NCBI GenBank assembly: GCA_021186555.1
Contig: JAJKFL010000039.1
Location: 37,056,733 to 37,120,732 of the forward strand
Direction of reading: 5' to 3'
Length of the DNA stretch: 64,000 nt
DNA from: Reticulitermes speratus
Lineage: Eukaryota > Arthropoda > Insecta > Blattodea > Rhinotermitidae
Position 1 is the first letter of the stretch; the number at the start of each line of letters is the position of its first letter. The position numbers and the translations under genes were made by a program. The notes under the pieces were generated by a model that searched no databases, was not told the origin of the DNA, and saw only the letters and a program-made list of their open reading frames with translations. This document shows positions 54,661-64,000 of this stretch, piece after piece.

Positions 54661-55237
54661 CGAGGGTTATCCAGAAAGTAAAGATACAAAAGCAATAACT
54701 TTTTTTAAAAATATTTATTAAGAAAGTCGAGTGAAAAAACTCTTAACACACACCTTTAGCTATTTTTCAACATAATCACCACCTCTGTCAAGGCATTTGT
54801 TTAGCCTGGGTACGAGGTTTTGTATTCCGATGTCACAGAACTCCGCCGCCTGTGCACGCAACCATGCAGTGACTTCGTTTTTTACCTCTTCGTCTTCGTG
54901 AAACTTCTGGCCGGCCAGATGTTTCTTTAAATGCAAAAACAAATGGAAATCGCTGGGAGCGAGGTCTGGGCTGTGAGCGGGATGGTCTGCGGTGATTTCC
55001 TTTCCCCTCCCCCCGTGTTGTACGTGCACTGCGTGGTTGCGTGCACAGGCGGCGGAGTTCTATGACATCGGAATACAAAACCTCGTACCCAGGCTAAACA
55101 AATGCCTTGACAGAGGTGGTGATTATGTTGAAAAATAGCTAAAGGTGTGTTAAAGAGTTTTTCACTCGATTTTATTAATAAATATTTAAAAAAAAAAAGT
55201 TATTGCTTTTGTATCTTTACTTTCTGGATAACCCTCA
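54661..55237. mobile_element. Mariner MITE made of two inverted 3' ends
   Basis: The ends CGAGGGTTATCCAGAAAGTA and TACTTTCTGGATAACCCTCA are inverted and flanked by TA. About 210 bp at each side are inverted copies. The core holds the last part of a mariner transposase on the minus strand (AHSPDLAPSDFHLFLHLKKH ... LNKCLDRGGDYVEK). Confidence 0.85.
54760..55020 (-). pseudogene. Mariner transposase C-terminal fragment
   Basis: SPDLAPSDFHLF is the D34D region of mariner transposases, and the frame ends with DYVEK and a stop. The N-terminal domain and first two catalytic Asp are missing. Confidence 0.8.
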
Positions 55238-55771
55238 TAGTTGAGTCAGGACAGGGGTCTTGCTCAGTGAGGCTGCTAGGCACTGTGTTCAGGTAGGGAC
55301 CTGAGCAGGGTAGAAGTAGTGGTAGTGCCTCCTGGGAGGGCTCTGGTACTGGAGCCAGGGTGTTAGGTTCATCTGATAAGCATGGCTCAGATGGTGTATT
55401 AGGCAATGTGGCACAAAGAGGGATCTGAGCAGTTGAAAGGGCCAGGCAAAATTGATTATAACATACAGTTACAGGATCGTTATAATTTTTACTGGTTGCT
55501 GACAGGTCTAAAAAGACCCGGTATCCATGAAGAGGTGCTGACCCAACCAACACAGGATGTCGGTGTATTTCAGAATGCAGGTGCCATGTAAGGAGTTTGG
55601 GTTCTGCATGTTAGTGCCATTTGATGTGCTAAATGAGTGTGTGAGAATAACCTTGAAGTAGTGAGCTCATGGGTTAAGGCACTGGAACAAAATCAAAATT
55701 ATAACAAATTATGTGTATATTCAGCTTTACAGTTGGTAAAATCTTATGCAATTGTTACTCTTTGTTGACAG

Positions 55772-55889
55772 TCCTGCAACAGCAGAGCAAAGGGAATGCT
55801 GTTCTTGGTGATGGTGTCAAGGTTCGGTAGCAGGAACCATCACTGTATTCGTCCCCAGTCCTTTCAGTAAGAAGAAGCCCCGTACTGAG
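55772..55889 (+). other. Exon-like repeated segment, copy 3
   Basis: Preceded by AGTTGGTAAAATCTTATGCA and TTGTTGACAG, followed by GTAAGT. Another shared acceptor-like motif, TGCTGACAGGTCT or TCGCTGACAGGTCT, lies at about 54078 and 55496. Confidence 0.4.
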
Positions 55890-56839
55890 GTAAGTGTCAT
55901 GCTACAAAATCCTCACCTTTTAGACTGTTGCAGAGTTTTTATCTGAATGTTTGGGGTAAAAAAAATCCAGGGAAAATGAAAGGTCCTGGGTGCCAACACA
56001 ATTGTGCAGGACATTGAGGGAATCTCATGTCCTGTTAAATTAGATCATTATTATAGTACATGCGGATGTAAATACTGTATTTACCTGAATCCAAGATGAC
56101 TTTATCAAAGAAGACCCCCCCCCCCCAATTAAAACACATCTGCCAATGGAAAATGTATTATCCAAATCTAAGATGACCCCCCCAAAAATAAAAGTCTGCC
56201 AAGAAAAAATATTTTAGTATTAATTTCATACACTTAATAGCCAAAGCATGTCAGATTCTATGTACCGTTACCAATCTGTGTCACTGTCTCCATCTTCACA
56301 GTCAGTACCTTCATCTTCCTCACACTCACTCCTAACATTCCCATCCTCTTCACTGTCTTTTCAAAACATATATTCATCGGTCCCATCCACTGCGTTGGAT
56401 AGACAGCACTTAAAACCCTTCACCGTCAATTCTCGTGAGATGTGCTGCCATGCAGTTATGATCCACATTGAGTAATATATTTATATTGGTTCATAAACTT
56501 CCATAAAGATTCACAGTTTTCTCCACAGAAGTTGTTAGTAGTGTTAAGAATTTTGAATACGAGTACAAATTATGAATATAGGGAGCCATACGTCTTCATG
56601 GCATGGTGCTTAATTAAGTACTAGGACAAATTTACCTTTCACATGCAGTGCTTACCTGAAATGACAGTTTTTATTAAAGTGTGTGAACATTCTGTTCATT
56701 ACGTGTTAGTTGGATAACAGCAGTTGTCTGACCTACTTAGTTAAATGTGCCCTTCAGTCTTTCTCCTTTTCATCTCACACAAACTTATGTGAAGTTACAC
56801 AGACTTACAAAATATGCAGTTCTCTCTGTTCACTCTTAT
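55890..56839. other. Unassigned sequence
   Basis: Contains short C and A runs and a Ser-rich 75-codon frame at 56248-56475 with no known family. Confidence 0.4.
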
Positions 56840-57180
56840 GCACTGTGTGGTGAAGAGACTTTCTTAAGCTAGTACTTCCTCAGCAAGTCAAGAAAGTGAT
56901 GGAAGCCACAGGTTAATTATTGTGTTCACAACAGCCTGCTACTTGCCTTATCCTCCCAGCCAGATGAATAGAGTATGCCCTCCAACTTGTTTCTCTAGAT
57001 CATTCTAATATCATACTCCAATTATGCCATGTTTTCCAAGTGCCTCTTCCCTTTAGATCTTCCTACAAATGCTCTGTGTATTTCTCTATGACTCCATGTG
57101 TGCTACATGCCCTGCTCACCTCATATACACATTTGGGAATGAGCTCTGTGACTCCATTTCCCCCAGCTTCCAGGGCTTCA
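56840..57180 (-). pseudogene. LINE 3' fragment
   Basis: Reverse-strand order matches the LINE 3' end: TTCACAACAGCCTGCTACTT, TTCTAATATCATACTCCAAT, CAAGTGCCTCTTCCCTT and GTGTGCTACATGCCCTGCTC. Confidence 0.6.
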
Positions 57181-57227
57181 AAGCTGAATCCTGAACTACA
57201 CAAAATATACATGTTCTTTATTTTGCT

Positions 57228-57505
57228 CTGGGGCCAGGGTAGCAACAGTCGGTATAGCGACTATGCTACAGGCTGGACGGTCCGGGGTTCGAATCCCCGT
57301 AGGGGCAAGAGACTTTCTCTCCTCCAAAACATCCAGCCCAGCTATGGGGCCCACCCAGCCTCCTATTCAGTGAGTACTGGGGGTAAAGTGGCCGGGGCAT
57401 GAAGTTAACCACTCACCTCCATCTAGTGCTGAAGTTAAGAATGGGTGAGCTATACCTCTGCTGCTCCTATATGCCTTCATAGCATTGACAGGGAAGACTT
57501 TACCT
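57228..57505 (+). mobile_element. SINE-A copy
   Basis: The head GGGCCAGGGTAGCAACAGTC, B box GGGGTTCGAATCCCCGTAGG, body GGGGCCCACCCAGCCTCC, and end GACTTTACCTCTTTA. One of the better-preserved copies. Confidence 0.85.
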
Positions 57506-60500
57506 CTTTATTTTGCTCTGATTATAACATTATTATGATCATGAACACAAACAATGTAATAACACACAGTTTTGATAACAACTGATCGCCTGATGACCAG
57601 TTATATGCCAGATAAGCCTTTATTTTACCAAGTTTACAAGCTCACCTGGAACATTCAAACTGCTTACCTTATTATACTGTAGCTATTTCTGTACCTGCTT
57701 TACATTTCAGTGTGATGTTGTGGTTATCACATGCTTCAGATGCTGGTTGAAGTCTTCACTGTAAGTAGACATAATGGTGAGTTTTCTTGGTTCCTGCAGG
57801 CAGACAGTTTAGAATTAACACTGCCAGTTCCTTCAACATTTTGTATAACTCTTAATTCATAATCATTCTTAATATATCGCAAAATGTTCTAATCACCTCT
57901 AGAATCCATATCTAAGTCTAAATATTATCGCAGGCAGTGAGAAATTCTGTATCCTTCCCCACTTAAAAACAAATAAAACTTCTCTTAGTTCTTCGCAGTT
58001 AACAAATTTCCAGGCTCCAACAAAATCCGTCACTACTGACATGATTCCTAAACAGTTCTATTTGTGTTACTGCATAACACGTTCACATTTACAGCCCATT
58101 ATTGGTACATGACACGTGCCGTTGCTGCAGCCTTGCATGTGTGCCACCTGTGAAGACACAGTGAATGCAACAGTTTAACATTCATTGATGATGATAATTA
58201 TGACAGTAATGCCTGCAGGGATCTAATACCTACGTAACTCTCATTAACAATTTAAAGCCCAGCGGTAACTATACGCACCACCCAATGTAACATTTAACAG
58301 CTCCGTCATTCTTCCACACAGTGTATTCATGCGTCCTGTATGTTTCTTGGTCAACACTGATTATTTTCCTGTACAATGTTAAGTCACTGGTCTTTGTAGT
58401 GGAAGTGAACTGTGTTCTCTGTAAGGTGGGGACTTTGATCTGATACTGGTTGTGAACACAGGACAAGTGGGACTTTGAGTACAGAAATGTGCGGTAAGTG
58501 TACAAACTACATCTGAATTCTGAAAGCGGACAATGTTTCGTAAACTGACAACCAGCCTGCAATCTCACAACCAGACAAAAGATGGTCCAAGCAATTCTGA
58601 GTCAAATAATCCCAAGCGGTCTTCATGCTTTGTAAAGACATTGAAGTTTGTTGTCCTGTATATAGCTTAGTGATAAAGCAGCAGTTTGTCACTGCACACA
58701 CATTGGTGTAGAATCTGCCAATGTTTGGTGTTCAACACTGTGGGCACCATATATCTATAAAGTTCAGCATATCATATTTAAAATGACAGGAATAAAAAGG
58801 TAGGGATAAAAAAGGATCTCTGAAGACAAGATGATAAAACAAAGGACGATATGTAAGAGTTCCACAAAACTCTGCTGTTCAGAGTGCATGTTTTGTTTTC
58901 CTCTATGCGTGTGTTCATATTCAGTACACAGGTATTTGCTATACACCAGTACCATCTAGATCTAATCACACAAAACAATAGTAGTTGAATGGTATCACTG
59001 AAAACTTGTCATCTTGTAATTTATATCCTCCATCCCTCTGTTACCGAGGCATCTCTTATGCCCAGGTCTTCACTAGACCATTCTGCCTCCAAACATATTC
59101 ACTGTCCGATGCATTGTTTCTGTGTGAACGAGATGCTTCAGCAGTTGCATTCTTTTCTATCCTGGTTCTCAAAAACAAGTACCGTGATTATCATCATAGC
59201 TTCTTCTAATACCACCATTATGTTTAAATATTGTTTAAATATTGTAATGACTACAATGAGAATTGATATGCTTTGTTCTCTTTTGACACGCACATGCGCA
59301 CGACACACACACACACACAAAATACTACTACTCACACAGTCATGTACTTTATTCCTTAAACACCACTACATGCCCATTTGCTGTTTTATCTCAATTACAT
59401 GATTGAAACTGCTATGTAAACTGTACAGTGTTATATACATTTAATACTGGTATAGCAGTATACAATTGAAAACTGCTGTGCAGGCAGTGTAAGTACCTGA
59501 ATCTAAAAGAACAGAACGAACAAAAATGGCTACATTTTGTGATGTGTGATTGTGCATTATCTCAAAGCATGCCTCTTTTCCTGAGGCTCTGCACATATCG
59601 TCTGCAGTGTGAAAACATCATCGATTGTCCTTGTGTTCTCCCCACCCTGTAACAGGCAAAGTGAGAATCAGAATACTGTATTTTCAGTACCTCCTGTCCC
59701 ACCTTCAGGACCATGTGGAAGTTCCGGGTGGAAGCAATAAGCTGCTTTCAGATATGAAGTACAGAACCAAAGATGACGATATGGTATTATGGGATTTGAC
59801 TTGTGCTGACATTACTGGTTAAAAAATGCACAGTACAGAACTTTTTGTAAGCAACTACTACTAGTACTGAAGTAAGAAGCACATTAACTCAGACATGTTA
59901 AACATACTCTGTAATGTCAACATAAAACATGAGAGTTGTCTCTTTGCTAAAGTACCAAACAATGCAGACATGGCAACATGGGAGAAAGAACTTCACTAGC
60001 AAGATTTGAGGTTCTTACAGCAGTGCTGGGGAAGATTCCAGTCTTCAGGGATGTGATGTTACATTTATGACATATCAGAGAAGGCTGCTGCTGCCTCAGC
60101 AGGGGTCCAGAAATTATCCAAAAAATCTAGGTGACAGAAGGATTACATATAGCAGGTTCAATACTGAAAGCCCACAAATATTAATGCCACCATGCAAAAT
60201 TTAGTTGCCTGGGCAACCTGGCATCCATTGTTTGTACACCCCTCATCTTCAGGGTATCTAGATAGTGTCATATCTCAACTGACTGGAATTTTAAAAAATC
60301 CACTCATTTTTAATCTAGGCATGGGACTGAGGTAAGTGACAGCTTCACACCCCTGCAAAGTGCTCACTGCAGAGGGCACTGGATGGCCCCCAGAACCTGT
60401 TTGGAGATGGAAAAAAGAGGAAACTTCATACTGGAGAATGAAGCCCCAGCTGCCCACCTTGTAGTCACTGTTAAATAAGCCATTCCACCCCTAATGTCAG

Positions 60501-62460
60501 AGTAAAATACTGTAAATAATTCCCCCATATTTTTCATTTACAAACGTGAACAGAGACTATGGAGTGTTCAGTGCCATTGGAACTTTGCGTTTCACTTACA
60601 CATATCTGCCTGGCTATGAGCTGTATGGCACGAGGACAAATAATGTTTTCATTGTTCATATCAGGGAACCTAAAAATGAGTGTTGCACAGAGACTGAATA
60701 ATACGTAATATGTCTTGATGGATCCTTGCAACTTGTATCTAGGGCACTTTTCTCACAGATTACAGTAGTAATGGAAAATATGCATTCAGGCCCAACTACC
60801 TGAACATATTTTTCTTAAATGTAACTGAATGTAAGCCATATATGGTATATATTGCATAAAAGTAATGTTCATAAAGTGGTGCCAAGTCTGAGGGAATAAA
60901 AAAATGGTGTTACGAAGTAAAGTCGTGCTTAAATTCTACCAATTAGGTCACATATTTCTGGTGTTAAACATTTTAAAAAATGAATATTGTTTTCCAGTTT
61001 CCCCCCTAAATCTCCTTACTTCCACCCAAATACTATGTGAAGGTAAGTGGTCAGCTACACACGTTACTTCTGTGCAAGGAGTTCCAGTGTTAATTATATA
61101 GCAAGTGCAGATATTTTTGTGTCCAAATGTTACCTCCCTCCCTCCACCTGCTTTCTGCATTACAGTTTAATGTCTTCCATTCTTAATTTCCTTGCTCTGT
61201 AACTGTTCGCTTTTTCTGGCTCATCTCACTGTACTTTGAACACATTTTCTTCCCTGTCTTTTCAACCCCTCCATTTCATGTTTCAATTATATCTATGTTT
61301 TAATCCTTCCTTTCTAGCCTGTACTAATCTTGGTTTGTTTAACTGTTATCTTATTCTACCTGTGTCTAGCACCTGTATTTCACATACTATCTTCCATGCC
61401 CAAATCCTTTGCCCCTTAATGCTTCCCCTCCTCAGGTTAATCATACTGTGCATGTTTTTGTTCAGTCTCTCTCTGTTCCTTTTACACTCCATTTGCTGTG
61501 TTGTAGGTTCTTCCAGGTTTTATTTTTGAGTCTTGTAATTAGTTTTTAATTTTTCATTAGCCATTTTCCTGTTATTACACTTGGACTAGATTGTTCTTCG
61601 TGCATATCCTAACAAGTTACTGTTTCTGTGGTACCCAGTGACTGAGAATAGCTTGATCTAAGGGGTCCAATAAGTTAGTTGCTTCTTTAAAAAACAATGT
61701 GATAGATAAAGTTCCAAAAAAGAAGATTGTGTCAGTTAACTTCAGTTATGCTCTGTTCTCTCTTTTATTTGTACATGACGATTTAGCGATGTGGGTCTTG
61801 GTTTGGCTATGCATGATCCGGTTCAGAGTGATGCGGTTTGGTGCTTCATATGCGAATCTGATGACCTCACATATTTAAGTGCCAAATCGAAGGGAGAAAC
61901 CTCGAGTAAGTACAGTAATAGAGGATAAAGACAAGTATTTAATTTATTGGTGTAGGAAACAAGAGGAAATGGACATAACATGAGGTGGGGTCTCCAGGTA
62001 GATGGTTTACAGTGAGAATATCCAGAGCCCTACTCAAACATGACAGGATGTCAGGGCATGATCACATCAAAGAGATAGGTGAGAGGTGAAACACCTTCCT
62101 TGGCTAACTTCCTAGGCACATAGGAAGGACTGCTAGTAAGGAGGTCAGCTGGGCTTTGTGGCATGGGAGAGGATGGGGCTGAGTGTTCAAGCCAGTCACC
62201 TGATCAATTAGAGAGGCTGGGTGGTGGTTCACGGCAGGGGGGCAAGTGTAGGAGTGTCAGGTGTAGGGATCTGAGCATGTTAGTACTGGTATGGAATATC
62301 AGTAATGTGTGTGGATCCTAGGAACAGTGCTGTAACCTGGGGGCCTCCTGCTGCCAGGGCTGGTTCTTCAGAGATCTTTTTGAATAAAAAATAATAGCAT
62401 TTTAGTGGAATTCATTGTTGTGCTGTGACATGGTAATATTGGTGTATATATTACTGTCAA
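57506..62460. other. About 5 kb with no recognised feature
   Basis: I see no coding exons with conserved domains, no SINE heads and no long tandem repeats. The longest frame (137 codons at 58989-59402) overlaps another in a different frame and has no motif. A short CA run is at 59304. Confidence 0.4.
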
Positions 62461-62490
62461 ACACAGACTTTTAGTAATATCATTAATAAA

Positions 62491-62530
62491 TGCTACACAT
62501 TTCGTTCCCTATCAGGACCATCATCAGGCA
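62491..62530 (-). ncRNA. Hammerhead motif, diverged
   Basis: Minus strand: TGC/GCA helix I, CTGATGA, T, an imperfect helix II (GGTCC...GGGAAC), GAAATGTGTA. Divergently paired with 62643-62672. Confidence 0.5.
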
Positions 62531-62642
62531 CTACCTGGTGTACAGAGTACACACAAGAAACTGAAGCAACGTAAATCGATATGTCACAAAAAAGATGTCA
62601 AGTAAATGATGAACACCCAAAATGCATATAAACCTGCCATAA

Positions 62643-62672
62643 CTGATGATGGTCCTTAAGGACCAAAACATG
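62643..62672 (+). ncRNA. Hammerhead relic
   Basis: CTGATGA, T, helix II GGTCC/GGACC, then AAAACATGTA. The first base of GAAA is changed and helix I is lost. Confidence 0.5.
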
Positions 62673-62689
62673 TATTTCTTGATATTAAA

Positions 62690-64000
62690 AGTTTGTTGTG
62701 TCTGATGGTAATCTATATGTCAATATGAACAATATTAGGGCATCTGGTTGCTGGGACATAATGGAGTTAGTAGACCAGGTGACCTGGCCACCTGAGTTGG
62801 ACAGGTGTAAGGTGAAAGACATAGTAGGACAGTTGCATAGACAGTGATGGGAGGTGAGGACTGGCTGATCTTCAGTCTAGGGCTGTAGCCTAACTCCAGT
62901 GTTTATTGGGTATATCATTCAGTTGAATCTGATGATTGATTTTCCATTAGTTCTGTTTATATTGTGTTAAAAATTATGCCTTTTAAATTAACTGAAGATA
63001 TTTTGAGAAGTGCGTAGCTACTGTCATTAGGACGCTGAGTTTACAGTGGCAGCAGGGACTAAACAGGGCACAAAGGACTGGTGGGGATTTAAACTTATTC
63101 TAGTACTGTAATGAACTAAGAAGTTGCTATCCATACATCTCCTTCAGATATTAAAATTTTTTATTATGTTCAAATTTGTCCATTGATAGTTTTCTTAATA
63201 CACTTGATACGAGGTAAATATAGTCCAAAGCAGGCCAGAGTTAAATGTGTAGGGCTGTGCTCAAATAGAACGGATTAGTATTATGACAGAGTGTGTGATT
63301 AACTGTGCAGGTACAGATAACTTATTGATTAAGTTTAAAAATAAATATTGTAGAAAGCATTTAAATCCATATATGAAGGAATATACAATTTTGATAATAG
63401 GTTAATTTTTATAGTGAGAGTAAATTACATTTGGTCTTCTCATCTTACACATGTAACTGACCTGTCACAATTAATTGTTTCTGTGTGTTCTTTCCTTCAT
63501 GGCTTGTTTTTCCATTTTATCTTATCCTGTGTTCATCTGTCTTTTCTGTTGATCCATCTGCTTCTCACATTCCGGTGCTTATGGTGTTACTTCTTCACAA
63601 TCCCTGCCTCCCCAATGTCTTACACCATTTTTCATAAAGATTTGTTCATTTAATTCTTAATGAAGAGTGTGTGATAATAAATATTTTATGAATTTGTGTT
63701 TATTTATTTCCACAATTTTGGCGTAGTGTGCTGCTACATATGTCCAGTGTGACTAACAGCAAGAGTGGACTATGCCTGTTGACCCTGCTTCTCTAGTACT
63801 GTGATAACACGTGCAATTAAAATTGGCCAGAATATATTACATGAAATGGGCGTCAGTATTTGGTTCCATAATTATCTTCTGGGCTGTTTGATTCCTTGTG
63901 TTCTCTTTTTCCCATTCTCATTTCAATACACTGTATCTTCTGAGTTTCCAGATATTCTGTTTGCATTTCCATTCTAAATTTGAACATAGACCACTCTTGC
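62690..64000. other. Unassigned sequence to window end
   Basis: No gene or repeat recognised. Confidence 0.4.

Noticed and set aside
9137..57505. Genuine tRNA genes at SINE heads
   Set aside because: The B boxes are good but cloverleaf arms are incomplete and the heads continue into a SINE body.

Overview
The window is animal, almost certainly insect, nuclear DNA. It holds one split gene with GT-AG introns, several tRNA-derived SINE families, non-LTR (LINE) 3' fragments, Tc1/mariner and hAT elements with target-site duplications, and long minisatellite arrays. The repeat style suggests a large hemimetabolan genome such as a cockroach or termite. That placement is inference from remembered repeat families and was not tested.

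Region 1 (1-36.7 kb) is repeat-dominated and has no convincing host gene. It contains decayed LINE and transposase pieces, four SINE families (called A-D here), two hAT-like elements and six tandem arrays with units of 38-66 bp: 12.6-13.5, 15.2-17.3, 20.7-22.2, 25.5-25.8, 27.9-29.1 and 30.8-32.7 kb. Scattered through it are short sequences with the hammerhead ribozyme core (CTGANGA, helix II, GAAA, short helix III, closing helix I). They are often arranged as divergent inverted pairs, which suggests termini of Penelope-like or retrozyme-like elements.

Region 2 (36.8-49.2 kb) is the one clear protein-coding gene. It is a plus-strand multicopper oxidase of the insect MCO1 type with ten located exons and 1077 codons. 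All splice phases agree and all copper-ligand motifs are intact. It has an unusually long Ser/Thr-rich N-terminal segment and a GPI-signal-like C-terminus. Its introns carry SINEs, LINE pieces, a hAT MITE, a Tigger-like MITE and microsatellites.

Region 3 (49.2-64 kb) lies downstream of the gene. It holds a large foldback, a decayed Tc/mariner-type transposase, a mariner MITE made of two inverted 3' ends, a segment present three times that each time carries splice-site-like borders, and a final ~6.5 kb with little recognisable content apart from another hammerhead pair.

The most interesting signal is the hammerhead family. About ten near-complete motifs and several relics share an extra T between the CTGANGA core and helix II, and also share the inverted-pair architecture and a common downstream module. 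Other points worth checking are the amplification of a SINE tRNA-like head seven times in tandem, and a 66-bp array that grows out of a decayed coding sequence.
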